Assembly (NCBI GenBank): GCA_021234155.1
Contig: JAJEKV010000028.1
Coordinates: forward strand, 13,096,134 to 13,160,133
Origin: Isoetes taiwanensis
Lineage: Eukaryota > Streptophyta > Lycopodiopsida > Isoetales > Isoetaceae
Direction: 5' to 3'
Length of the DNA: 64,000 bases
The notes under the pieces are model-generated. The model was not told where the DNA came from and made no database searches. It saw only the letters and a program-made list of their open reading frames with translations. A program made the position numbers and the translations under genes. Shown here one piece after another: positions 20,581-31,349 of the stretch; the first letter of the stretch is position 1; each line of letters starts with the position of its first letter.

Positions 20581-21417
20581 CAACATTTAGAATTGATTGG
20601 CAAGCTATGTAAATTGTGCTAGTCATCAGGGATATGCTTGAATCCAAGGAAATGTCTCTTCATGGTCACTAGAGGAACATTATTGGGGCACACAATTTCT
20701 GGAGCAGGGATTGAAGCTTCAGAGGACAAGATTTTGGCCTTGAAGCAATTACCACCGCCAAGAAATATTAAGGAGGTAAAAAGGTTGATAGGGATGGTAA
20801 GTTTTCTTAGCGTTTATGTGCCTAATTTTTCACATGTTATGAGCCCAATTACCAAGCTGACAAGAATCAGAAACATACCCAAGGGCATGAGCAAGACAGT
20901 AACAATCAACTGGACTCCGCAATGCCAAGAGGCATTCGAACGTGTAATTGGAATTCTTAGCTTACCACATAATCTAGTGAGTCCAAAGCCAGGTATTCCA
21001 TTTGAAGTTTTTATTACAGTAACTAAAGAGGCTGTTGGAATTGCTATCACCCAAGAGAGAAAGGTTATTGGTTATGCAGGTAAGCAGTGGTCAGAAATTG
21101 AAGAAAGATATCCCAAGCTGGAAAGGTATGCTTCTGCATTGATATGCTTGATTGACAAACATGGATATATGCTACAAGGTCATAAAATAAAATACAATCC
21201 ACTTCCTTTGCTCTATGGCAGAAATGTAAAAAAAATTAAATGGCATAAGTGGGCCGTTAAATTGCAGGAATATGATGTGCATGTTCAGACTGTAACCAGG
21301 GTGACGGATCCTAGCTCCTATCTACCTCATGCATTTTTTGATCATGCCGAACTAGATGAGCATGTTGAGAACAAGGAGGATTTGCAGGTCCCATTGCAAT
21401 TTGAGCAGATGTGTTAG
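20581..21417 (+). pseudogene. pol: GA RT thumb and decayed Gypsy RNase H
   Basis: After stops near 20577 and 20620, a 259-codon frame continues the RT thumb (LNPRKCLFMVTRGTLLGHTI, then IKEVKRLIGMVSFLSVYVPNF). It then reaches a Gypsy-type RNase H. There the usual first Asp motif (V-D-A-S) reads FITVTKEAVGIAI, and the usual T-D-H motif reads KYNPLPLLYG, so two catalytic Asp residues are missing. The Glu region is preserved (YPKLERYASALICL). This fits a degenerate tether domain backed by a second RNase H, as known for Tat-type elements. The frame is cut at 21411 by the insertion of GB. Confidence 0.85.
21407..21411 (+). other. target-site duplication of GB, left copy
   Basis: AGATG precedes the GB 5' LTR and recurs at 45971-45975 after the 3' LTR. 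Removing GB joins the RNase H end to the integrase of GA. Confidence 0.93.
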
Positions 21418-21993
21418 TCCTGTGCCTCCTGGTTCAGGACTATTCATGCATACGACGGACCAGGTCAAGCTCAAGGATCCACAGACAGGCACGGGTCAGC
21501 CGTCAAAAGCCCAGCAAAAGACCAAGCAGCAGACCACGCAGTCAAAGCCTGGGTCTGCTACCAAGAGGCGCCGCGACAAGTGATGACCCGTCACCACCCG
21601 TGTCAGCGTCAGCGTGATTCTAGGCATTTCAAGAGGCACCGCCAACATTCCTCAGAATCGGGCCTCCTTCGAGTCGGCACGAGATCGGTCGAGTGTCTAT
21701 ATTGGGCCAGAGGCCATTGTACTATATATATGAGTAGAGCTAGCACATGAGTTTCAGATGAGTTTGGAGTCTTGTCTCTCTTCAGTCTTCTCTCAATTGC
21801 GAGAGCTCAGGTATGTTCATCATTGATATCAAGGAAGCTTATCATTTTCCTCTCATTGTTCTCTTTTGATTGTTTTTTTCTTCTTCTTGTTCTTCTCTTG
21901 CAAATCCGCGTGACATAGTCCCCGGATTTCTCTGTTAGATCAAGGGTCCTCACGGAGGGCTGTCTTGCAGGAGTTTGAACCGGACCCCAAACA
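21412..21993 (+). repeat. GB 5' LTR
   Basis: This 582-bp LTR has TG...CA ends. It aligns to 45378-45970, with scattered substitutions and small indels. A TATATATA box lies at 21723-21730 and a pyrimidine-rich stretch lies near 21835-21900. Confidence 0.93.
21723..21730 (+). promoter_or_regulatory. TATA box in GB 5' LTR
   Basis: TATATATA followed by GAGTAGAGC; it is preserved at 45695-45702 in the 3' LTR. It is the likely start region of the element transcript. Confidence 0.65.
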
Positions 21994-22331
21994 CCGTCGC
22001 CGCTGGGGAATGCGATTCGATTTTCCTTTCTTACGCCGCCATGTGCGTAGAAACTTCACGCCCCCGAAGAACTTCTTTCCCAGACGGCGTCTCGCTTGGG
22101 GCGCCATCATCGAAGGAAGCTGTCGCGTGACATGTATGGATACGCTACGACATTGAGGGAGGCCACATTCGGTCTAGGGCTCGGTCGGCGCCACCCACCC
22201 CTCGTGTCATGTCTGCGTCCAAATTCTCCGCCTTGGCGTGCAAACATTGCTCCTGACCTCGGTCTCCTCATCACTATCGGGGAGCCCTATCCGGCTCCAA
22301 GCTGCTCAACCTTACTTTCATACCCCAGAAC
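21994..22331 (+). other. GB leader, possible PBS
   Basis: CCGTCGCCGCTGGGGA lies directly after the LTR and is a partial match to the tRNA-derived PBS type ending GCCGGGGA used by many Gypsy elements. I cannot assign the tRNA with confidence. The start codon of gag is not clear in this region. Confidence 0.4.
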
Positions 22332-23792
22332 ATGCCTTCATCCATCCATCTTCTGACCATACGCCTCTGCCTTCACAACCATCATCTCCTACGGGTGGAC
22401 AGGGATATCCACACGTCTCTTTTGCTCCTCCCCAGGAATTTCCCTTCCCTACCTTTCCCACCGCTCTTCCTGTTTACAATCTCCAGTACCCCCACCTCGG
22501 CCACCCCTTCGGTAGGGTCTTTCAAAGACCATACCCCTCCAACTCCACCTCAATATCCTCACTATCATGTTCCTGTCCAGCCCAGCACTTTTACCTCTAC
22601 CTTTCAGACCCTTAAGCTGACTTATCCTACCTTTGGCAACACGAAAGGCAAACCATTAGACCAAAGTGCTCAGGCCCATATGGAAGAATTTGAGGCTCTG
22701 GCTGTCCTAAATGGTCATGCGCAACCTCAACTGAAATTTCACATCTTTTCCACCACATTGCGTGGCTCCCCTCATCAATGGCTCATGTCCAACAAAAGCC
22801 ACTGGAAACAAGATTGGTCCGAAATGAAAACTGCTTTTCTTTCTCACTATGGGACCACGGATGATGATCAACTTCATCTCAAGCAACTCAATGACCTTCA
22901 ACAAGAGCCCACGGAGTCCGCCCGGGATTTTGCAGATCGACTTCACATTCTGCTAAGCAAACTCAAGGAGTACCCCACACAGAGCCAGATCTTGGTCTGG
23001 TTTCTCCAAGGACTTCCTCCAGCTATCAGATTCATGATGAATACAAGGCCGAAGACTTTGGAGCAGGCTATCGATCTTGTCAATCACTCAGTAAATGTTT
23101 CCTCCCGTGGCGTGGCTCTTCAGGAGCTCCCTTTCATTCCACCCGTCATGGTTCCCCAGACTGCTGTTCAACCTCAACACGCCAATCCGGGGCGCAGTCA
23201 GATCTGGTGCCATATCTGCAAATATCAAGGCCACTTGGCGAATGAGTGCAACTCCACCAATGGCCCGCCTCATTGTAAACGATGCAACATGTGCAATCAT
23301 GCCACGGAAGAGTGCACTCGCACTCATCCTACACCTTTCCGCAACAAGATGGTTTATCAAGTGCAAACAACACCTCAGCACCAATCGCACTATCAGCAGC
23401 CACCACTGCAGGCGCAACCCAATCAACTCTATCGCCAGCGGGAGCCACAACGGGGACCCAACACACGTCCTCCTTTTGATCCTTCAAAGCTTCGGTGTTA
23501 TCCTTTGTCAAGAATGGGGTCATACCACTACGGCGTGTCCTCAACTTCCACAAGTTCAGGTGCAGCTTCCTGGCACAAATCAGACCACATCGGTCCGCCT
23601 CACGGCTTACCAACTTTGGATTGCCAATGGCAAACAAGGCCCGCGTCCGTGCCGGAAGCCACCTCGTGCACCTCAAAGACTCAAGCTATCAACCAGCTCC
23701 GCAAATCAACCTCGGATGGATCAACAAGCACGGGAAGAAATTTTTCAAGCTCTCAATCCTCCAAGTCCGGTAGTCAAATTGGGTTGGTTTAG
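22332..23792 (+). CDS. gag: GB Gag
   Basis: A 486-codon frame is open; the true start may be different because the first ~80 residues are low-complexity. A capsid-type Gag region follows (KLTYPTFGNTKGKPLDQSAQ, W.......F...Y, then DFADRLHILLSKL). After it come a CCHC knuckle CHICKYQGHLANEC and a second, atypical Cys/His cluster CKRCNMCNHATEEC, then a Gln/Pro-rich linker. The frame shifts after about 23700 into the protease frame. The RNA-binding and particle-forming role is known for the family. Confidence 0.88.
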   Translation: MPSSIHLLTIRLCLHNHHLLRVDRDIHTSLLLLPRNFPSLPFPPLFLFTISSTPTSATPSVGSFKDHTPPTPPQYPHYHVPVQPSTFTSTFQTLKLTYPTFGNTKGKPLDQSAQAHMEEFEALAVLNGHAQPQLKFHIFSTTLRGSPHQWLMSNKSHWKQDWSEMKTAFLSHYGTTDDDQLHLKQLNDLQQEPTESARDFADRLHILLSKLKEYPTQSQILVWFLQGLPPAIRFMMNTRPKTLEQAIDLVNHSVNVSSRGVALQELPFIPPVMVPQTAVQPQHANPGRSQIWCHICKYQGHLANECNSTNGPPHCKRCNMCNHATEECTRTHPTPFRNKMVYQVQTTPQHQSHYQQPPLQAQPNQLYRQREPQRGPNTRPPFDPSKLRCYPLSRMGSYHYGVSSTSTSSGAASWHKSDHIGPPHGLPTLDCQWQTRPASVPEATSCTSKTQAINQLRKSTSDGSTSTGRNFSSSQSSKSGSQIGLV

Positions 23793-23836
23793 TTTCACGC
23801 CGGACTGTATGCCACGCCCCTTAACCATTATTCCTA

Positions 23837-24683
23837 ATGGCACGCAACTTTGCCTTTGCCGCCGACACAATTCCTCATGCGAGAAGACAAAAGGTCCATT
23901 TTGCACCGACTTGGAGAAACTCATGCCGAATGTCATGCCTAAAGTTCGCCAAAGCATTACGAACCTCATGCAAGCCGGGGCCAAGGCCGCGACGTTGGCC
24001 AATGTTCATGCCACCACTAGAGCTCAACAAAGACAAGACGCACCTTCCATGTTTCAACCTCCACGCTCTCACCATATCCAAATATCGCTTCTTTGAGGTA
24101 GACCTACTCAAAGAAGTTGCTGCTTCCTTACCACGCACTCCCGCACCTGTGGATCCCGCAGATCCTTTTTCTCATGTGCCTTTGGAACTCCAAGAGGAGC
24201 TGGCAAAAATCAAAATTCCTCTAAGTCTTGCAACGATTTTGAAACTCTGTCCTGCTCTCAAGGACCAGTTACCACTCCCGACTGTTTTGGTTGGGGCTGT
24301 TGCTACCTCTACACCCACGGTACATGCCACGGTGGGCAATCAGCAAGTCAACCATGTTCAAATTGATGGAGGTAGCGCAGTTAATCTCATCACGGATAAA
24401 CTCCGCAAACAAATGGGCATCAAACAACTCTATCGTGCCCCATATGACATCAAATTGGCCAATGGCCATATCACGAGACCTCAAGGCGTCACGCCTCTTC
24501 TTCACATCAACATTGGTGATCTCAGATTTCCCTTGGAATTTGGTGTTTGGAAGGCTGGAAAAGATCCAGGTGATTATGAAATGTTGGTCGGCAGACCTTT
24601 TCTCCGCCAGGCCAAGAGTATCCATTACTGGGCCACGGATCAGTTAATCATCACAGATGGTCACCTCAATGCCACCATGGATT
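23837..24683 (+). CDS. pol: GB protease region
   Basis: This frame continues the polyprotein after gag. LPTVLVGAVATSTPTVHATV leads to a retropepsin with the active-site motif VQIDGGSAVNLI (Asp codon about 24365) and the flap/C-terminal motif YEMLVGRPFLRQAKSIHYW. The GC copy has IDGGSVFNLI at the same place, so DGG is characteristic of the family. The frame is cut at 24683 by the TIR transposon and resumes at 36580. Confidence 0.88.
24681..24683 (+). other. 3-bp target-site duplication of TIR transposon (left)
   Basis: ATT here and at 36580-36582 flank the inserted element. The uninterrupted sequence in GC (CCATGGATTTGGAAAC) has a single ATT. Confidence 0.88.
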
Positions 24684-24714
24684 CACACTCACCCCGGTTT
24701 TTGGTCCACTGTTG
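24684..24714 (+). repeat. left TIR
   Basis: CACACTCACCCCGGTTTTTG followed by GTCCACTGTTG; about four mismatches to the reverse complement of 36549-36579. Confidence 0.88.
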
Positions 24715-24729
24715 AAAACATCAGTTTTG

Positions 24730-25400
24730 GTAGGTCTACATGTCCTGTTTTCAAAGAATCCTACATGTGGATTTGTGGAGGTATGGTTTTGTTTGATAAT
24801 GGTGTTCTTTTTTCAGTGGACTAAAACATCCACTGTTGTTTTGTAGTTTCTTCTATTGTGACATGTCATTTTATAATACAATCCACTGTAGGAAAGAATA
24901 TTTGAATTTCTACATGTCTAATAATTCTATTGTCACATGTCTTTATAGATGTAGGAAATAATATTTGATTCTCTACATGTCCTATACTTCCATTCACATG
25001 TCTTTATAGTAGTAGGACATAGTACTTTATTTGCTAAGGCATTGTAGGAAAGAATACATGAATTACGACATGTGTAATACTTCTATTGTCACATGTCTTT
25101 ATAGAAGTAGGAAAGAATACTTGATTCTCTACATGTCGTATGCTTCCATGTCACATGTCTTTATAGTAGTAGGACAGAGTACTTTATTTGCTAAGGCATC
25201 GTAGGAAAGAATACATGAATTATGACATGTGTAATACTTCTATTGTCACATGCATGTCTTTATAGAAGTAGGAAAGAATACTTGATTCTCTACATGTCCT
25301 ATCCTTCCATATCACGGGTCTTTATAGTGGTAGGACAGAGTACTTGATTTGCTACATGTGCACGATTTGCTGCACGTGCACGATCACATGTCCTTATACT
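24730..25400 (+). repeat. subterminal repeats with ACATGTC motifs
   Basis: Units of about 156-160 bp begin at CTCTACATGTCCTAT-type sequence (24971, 25127, 25287). Each contains several copies of the palindrome ACATGT. Such arrays near the ends of CACTA elements are transposase-binding regions in known members; the role here is inference. Confidence 0.75.
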
Positions 25401-25439
25401 AGTATTCCATGTAAGACAAGTTACTTCAACTACTTCAAT

Positions 25440-25960
25440 TACTTAACACCTATTTTTGCATAACAAAACCATCAAGAATTTGATTTGTATTCCTTGAGGG
25501 AGTGCAGGCCCGCTGCAACAAATCCCTAAGCATTAATGTCATAGGATCACGCAAAATCCTAACAATATCCTAACATTTTGGATTTTGTTAGAGAACTAGA
25601 CTATTAAACCACGCCTACATTTTTGCATAACAAACCATTAAGAATTGTGAGATGTATTTTTTTATGGAGGATAGGACCATTGCAACAAATCCCCAAGCAT
25701 TAAAATGGCAAGACCATGCAATATCCTAACATTATTCCCCCATTTTGGATATCGTTAGTGGAACACCATTAAACCGTTCCTACATCTTGGTATAATTTAG
25801 ACCATTAAGAATTTGAGATGTAATTGTTTATGGGGAATAGGACCATTGCAACAAATCCCCAAGCATTATAAAATGGCAAGACTATGCAATATCCTAACAT
25901 TATCCCCCCATTTTGGATATCATTAGTGGGACACCATTAAATCATGCCTACATCTAGTTG
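25440..25960 (+). repeat. tandem repeat, ~170-bp unit, three copies
   Basis: Each unit contains CCATTAAGAATTTGAGATGT-like sequence, then GCAACAAATCCCCAAGCATT, then ATCCTAACATTAT, then CATTTTGGATATC. Copies start near 25445, 25616 and 25791. Confidence 0.85.
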
Positions 25961-26113
25961 GTACTAAGGTTCGCTATAGACAATCCAATAGTTATCCACG
26001 TCATCCAATGGTTTTAATTGTATCTAATTTATCTTGTCCAATGGTTCTTTCTAAGAATGCAATGGTTCTTTGAAAAACAAGATAACTTATTGCACTTAGA
26101 CGATTTGCACTAA

Positions 26114-28630
26114 GAACATATCAAACCCTTAAAGTGTCCTGCGGTCGGCCGAGTGTAGAAACCCAAGTGTTTTGTTGTTGGGCATTACAAAGGCTCGGAA
26201 TGGAGATTTGACTTCGCCATGTTGTCCAAAACAAATAAATTACCCTAGGGACCAAGTTACACGGTCATTTTTTGCAGCAAAAGAAACACAAACCCTCTAC
26301 ATGGCAGTATTCTGCACCCTCTGCTAAGGCCAATTCACTACAAACGTGTTGGGCATGAGCTACTTTGGCGCTACGGGCGGGGGGTGGTCTTACGCCCCGC
26401 GAAACTTGGTCTCCCGGGGTAATGTCGATGTTTTGAGTGCGTTGGCGAGTCGGATCGATTCGAGGTGGGAGAGTTGCCCGTCCATGGCCAAGGACCTTCC
26501 AGAGAGGACCTTTTGGGTCGAACTGCTTCTGGAAGGTTTTAGGGCTCCGTCTTCTGGCGTTAACGCCTTCCCACTAGCTCATGACATTATGCAAGCTCCT
26601 GGTCCAATCTGGCTAGGGTATGGGCTCCAAAACGTAAACCCTGTGCCTTGCCAGGTTATTGTAGGGTTTACGTTATGGAGGTCGGGCTTTGGTCCGTTGC
26701 ACTTGGGACATGGTGGCATTTGCGTTTGAAAACACGCAGGCGTGTAGAAATTGCAAGAATGGGGTTTGGATTTATTCTCCTCCTAGTTTTACAATTAAAA
26801 GTGTAGAGCGCCTTATGCAGTAGCAAAATTGTTTGGGGTCACTCGGATTGGCGAATAGATCGAAACTCTGTTATTTCAGTTCTCATGGCTCCCCATGCAT
26901 GTTTAGAAATGGTCCACCTAGTTATCAAAAAAGTCGACCATGTTTTGACCTCCAAAACGTAAACCCTGTGCATTGCTAGGTTATTGTAGGGTTTACGTTA
27001 TGGAGGTCGAGTTTTATTCAGTTGCACTTGAGACATGATCGAGAAGTTGCAGTTGAAAACAAGAAGCAATAGAAACCCGGCGAAATGGGGTTTGGATTTT
27101 TCGAGGAGGGGCTTTCCTACCAGTGCTCCTTCGGGAGGGCAAATGCCAATACCTCCCTTCCCGGAGCCCGGTTTCCCTATCCGACCGTTGAATTCTCCAT
27201 TCAAGTAACTTGCTTCGAGCAGCTTCAAACAAATTCAAGATCTGTCCGGAAGAACATATCAAACCGCAAAGTGTCTGCGTAATCGTAGTGTAGAAACCCA
27301 AGTGTTTTGTCGTTCGGGCAGTACAAAGGCTCCGAAATGGAGATTTGACTTCGCCATGTCGTCCGAAACAGCGAAATTACCCTAGAGACCAAGTTACATG
27401 GTCATTCTTTGCAGCAAAAGAAGCACGAACCCTCTACATGGCAGTATTTTGCACCCTCCGCTAAGGCCAATTCACTACGAACGTGTTGGACATGAGCTAC
27501 TTTGGTGCTTCCTGAAGCAGGGGTGGTCTTCGCCTTACGAAACTTGGTCTCGGGGTAATGTCAATGTTTGAGTCCGTTGGCGAGTCGGATCACGCGCCCG
27601 GGTGGGAAAGTTGCCCGTCCGTGGCCAAGGACCTTCGAGAGAGGACCTTTTGGGTCGGCGCTACTGGAAGGTTTTAGGGCTCCGTCTTCTGGCGTCAACG
27701 CCTCCCACTACCTCATGACATTGTGCAAGATCCTGGTCCAATCTGACTAGGGTATGGCCTCCAAAACGTAAACCTTATGCGTTGCTAGGTTATTGGAGGG
27801 TTTACGTTATGGAGGTCGAGTTTTATTCGGTTGCACTTGAGACATGGTTGAGAAGCTGCAGGTTGAAAACAAGAAGCAATAAAACCCGGCGAAATGGGGT
27901 TTGGATTTACCGAGGCAGGCTTTCCTACCAGTGCTCCTCCGGGAGGGCAAATGCCAATGCATGCCTTCCCGGAGCCCGGTTTCCCTATCCGACCATTGAA
28001 TTCTCCATTCAAGTAACTTGCTTCGAGCAGGTTCAAAAAATTCAAGATCAATGCGGGAGAACATATCAAAGCGCAAAGTGTCCCGCAATCGCAGTGTAGA
28101 AACCCAAGTGTTTTGTCGTTCGGGCGGTACAAAGGCTCAGGAATGGGGATTTGACTTCGCCATGTCGTCCAAAACAAATGAAATTACCTTAGGGACCAAG
28201 TTATACGGTCATTTTTTGCAGCAAAAGAAACACGAACCCTCAACATGGCAGTATTCTGCACCCTCCGCTAAGGCCAATTCACTACGAACGTGTTGGACAT
28301 GAGCTACTTTGGCGCTTCCTAAAGCAGGGGTGGTCTTCTGCCCACGAAACTTGGTCTCCAGGGCAATGTCGATGTTTCGAGTTCGTTGGCGAGTCGGATC
28401 GATTCCCGGTGGGAGAGTTGCCCGTCAGGTGGCTAGGGACCTTCGGAGAGGACATTTTGGGTCGGCTATACGGAAGGTTTTAGGGCTCGAATCTTACGGC
28501 GTCAACGCCCTCCCACTACCTCATGACATTGTGCAAGATCCTGGTCCAATCTGGCTAGGGTATGGCCTCCAAAACGTAAACCCTGTGCCTTGCCAGGTTA
28601 TTGTAGGGTTTACGTTATGAAGGTCGGGCT
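26114..28630 (+). repeat. large direct repeats (three units, 0.6-1.1 kb)
   Basis: Units start at GAACATATCAAA at 26114, 27252 and 28059, and each runs through GTGTAGAAACCCAAGTGTTTTG, AACTTGGTCTC and a palindromic block. A fourth partial unit ends at about 30979-31010. Each unit has a hairpin made of CTCCAAAACGTAAACCCT and AGGGTTTACGTTATGGAG (near 26628, 26950, 27758 and 28566). The third unit is split by the minisatellite that follows. Several open frames run through here but do not match between units, so coding is unlikely. Confidence 0.85.
26757..26902 (+). repeat. inverted repeat arm, partner at 30030-30190
   Basis: GGGGTTTGGATTTA, GGCGAATAGATC and AACTCTGTTATTTCAGTT recur in reverse complement at 30030-30190, which is embedded in the minisatellite. 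Confidence 0.75.
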
Positions 28631-28631
28631 T

Positions 28632-29995
28632 TGGCCACGTGAGCTCTAACATGCCACATAGGCTCCAACATGCCAAGTTGGCTCCAACGTGCCACCTAGG
28701 CTCAAGCATGCAAGGTGGCTCAAATATGCCACCTAGGCTCCAACATGCCACCAAGGCTTCAACATGCCACGTAGGCTCCAACATGCCTCGTGAGCTCTAG
28801 CATGCCACCTAGGCTCCAACGTGCCACCTAGGCTCCAACATGCCACCTAGGCTCCAACATGCCAAGGTGGCTCCAACATGCCACCTAGGCTCAAGCGTGC
28901 CAAGGTGGCTCAAACATGCCACCTAGGCTCCAACATGCCACGTGGGCTCCAACATGCCACCTAGGCTCCAACATGCCACCCACGCTCCAACATGCCACGT
29001 GGGCTCCAACATGCCACCTAGCATGCCACCTAGGCTCCAACATGCCACGTGAGCTCTAACATGCCACATAGGCTCCAACATGCCAAGTTGGCTCCAACGT
29101 GCCACCTAGGCTCAAGCATGCAAGGTGGCTCAAATATGCCACCTAGGCTCCAACATGCCACCAAGGCTTCAACATGCCACGTAGGCTCAAACATGCCACC
29201 TAGGCTCCAACATGCCTCGTGAGCTCTAGCATGCCACCTAGGCTCCAACATGCCACCTAGGCTCCAACATGCCAAGGTGGCTCCAACATGCCACCTAGGC
29301 TCAAGCGTGCCAAGGTGGCTCAAACATGCCACCTAGGCTCCAACATGCCACGTAGGCTCCAACACATGCCGCGTGGGCTCCAACATGCCACCCACGGCTC
29401 CAACATGCCGTGGGCTCCAACATGCCACCCTAGCATGCCACCTAGGCTCCAACATGCCCACGGGCTCCAACATGCCACGTGAGCTCTAACATGCCACATA
29501 GGCTCCAACATGCCAAGTTGGCTCCAACGTGCCACCTAGGCTCAAGCATGCAAGGTGGCTCAAATATGCCACCTAACCGAGGCTTCAACATGCCACGTAG
29601 GCTCCAACATGCCACGTAGGCTCCAACATGCCTCGTGAGCTCTAGCATGCCACCTAGGCTCCAACGTGCCACCTAGGCTCCAACATGCCAAGGTGGCTCC
29701 AACATGCCATCTAGGCTCAAGCGTGCCAAGGTGGCTCAAACATGCCACCTAGGCTCCAACATGCCACGTAGGCTCCAACATGCCACCTACGCTCCAACAT
29801 GCCACATGGGCTCCAACATGCCACCTAGGCTCCAACATGCCACCAAGGCTTCAACATGCCACGTAGGCTCCAACATGCCACCTAGGCTCCAACATGCCTC
29901 GTGAGCTCTAACATGCCACCTAGGCTCGAACGTGCCACCTAGGCTCCAATATGCCATCTAGGCTCCAACATGCCAAGGTGGCTCCAACGTGGTCA
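28632..29995 (+). repeat. minisatellite array, ~18-19-bp unit, with higher-order period
   Basis: The consensus is close to GGCTCCAACATGCCACCTA, repeated without a break; length divided by unit gives about 70 copies. Variants CACGTG, CCTAGG and CAAGGTGG alternate. A distinct block starting CACGTGAGCTCTAACATG recurs at 28636, 29046 and 29476, giving a higher-order period of about 410-430 bp. The open frames across it (repeats of MLEPTWHVGA type) arise from the repeat and are not treated as genes. Confidence 0.93.
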
Positions 29996-30194
29996 GTTGC
30001 ACTTGGGACCTGGTGTACCTTTTTTCAAACATGCATGCGGAGCCATGGCAACTGAAATAACAGAGTTTGGATCTATTGGCGATCCCGAATCATTCCAAAA
30101 AAATTTGCTACTACAAAATGTGTTCTTGACTTCTAATTGCGACACTAAGAGGAGGGTAAATCCAAACCCCATTTCATCAGTTTCTATTGCTCCT

Positions 30195-30490
30195 AGGCTC
30201 CAACATGCCACCTAGGCTCAAACATGACAAGGTGGCACAAACATATGAAGACGGCTCAAACATGCCACGCAGGCTCCAACATGCCACCTAGGCTCAAACA
30301 AGCCAAGGTGGCTCCAACATGCCACGTGGACTCCAACATGCAAAGGCGGCTCAAACATGCCACCTAGGCTGAAACATGCCAACGTGGCTCCAACATGCCA
30401 CGCGGGCTCCAACGTGCCACCTATGGTCCAACATGCCAAGGTGGCTCAGGCGTGCCACCTAGGCTCAAGCATGCCACCTAGGCACTCCAA
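30195..30490 (+). repeat. minisatellite array, continued
   Basis: The same unit family as 28632-29995 resumes after a 200-bp interruption that carries the inverted arm 30030-30190. About 15 copies are visible. Confidence 0.88.
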
Positions 30491-31014
30491 GTGGTGATAT
30501 GGCATGCCAAGTAAACAAGACCAAGTTTTGACTAGGCCAAAAATGAAAAGATGTCCATCTTTGGTCTTTTCATTGGGTGGTGTTGGCAAATTTTGGGTGA
30601 CATGGCTAGATGGTGGTGACATGGACATGATGACTAGGACTTTATGTAAGAAATATGATAACCTTTGGAATTTTTGGTAGAGGAGTTTGGCAAGGGATAG
30701 AATAGAAGGATCTTGAAGAACTTAAAGCACCGACACCCTTCCCCAAATCGAACCAGGCCAGGACTTTGCACGACTTCCTCACCAGAGGGGAGAGGCCAGA
30801 CCCCAGGAGACGGACCTCAGAAAGGTTATCAAGGCAGCCTTTCCTGCCAGCGCTCCTCCGGGAGGGTAAATGCCAATGCCCCCCCTTCCGGAGCTCGGTT
30901 TCCCTATCTGACCATTGAATCCGATGTTCAAGTAACCTGCTTCGAGCAGGTTCAAAAAACTCCAAGATTCGTCTAGAAGAACATATCAAACCGCAAAGCA
31001 TCCTACGATCGACC

Positions 31015-31345
31015 GTGTTGGAGCCTAGGTGACATGGTGGAGCCCACGTGGCATGTTTGCACCACCTCGGCATGTTAAATCCTGCGTGGCATGTTAGAAC
31101 CTGCGTGGCATGTTTGAGCCACTTTGGCATGCTGAAGCCACCTTGATGGCATGTTTTAGCCACCTTGGCATGTTTGAACCACCTTGGCATTGTTTGAGCC
31201 AATTGACATGTTTGAGCCACCTTGGCATGTTGGAGCCTAGATGGCACGTTGGAAGCCCACGTGGCATGTTTGGGCCACCTTGGCATCTTGGAGCCTAGGT
31301 GGCATGTTGGAGCCCACGTGGCATGTTTGAGCCACCTTGGCCTAG
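31015..31345 (-). repeat. minisatellite array in opposite orientation
   Basis: GGCATGTTGGAGCCTAGGTG-type units are the reverse complement of the arrays at 28632-30490. The two blocks face each other across about 0.5 kb, so the transcript could fold into a long imperfect duplex. Confidence 0.88.
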
Positions 31346-31349
31346 TCAA

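Noticed and set aside
22238-24138. Several 80-330-codon frames overlapping GB gag in other frames and on the minus strand
   Set aside because: They are shadows of the gag-protease coding sequence and lack motifs of their own.
28521-29905. Long open frames across the minisatellite (repeats of MLEPTWHVGA and similar)
   Set aside because: They exist only because the repeat unit lacks stops in some frames, and they change frame with unit length. There is no sign of a real gene.
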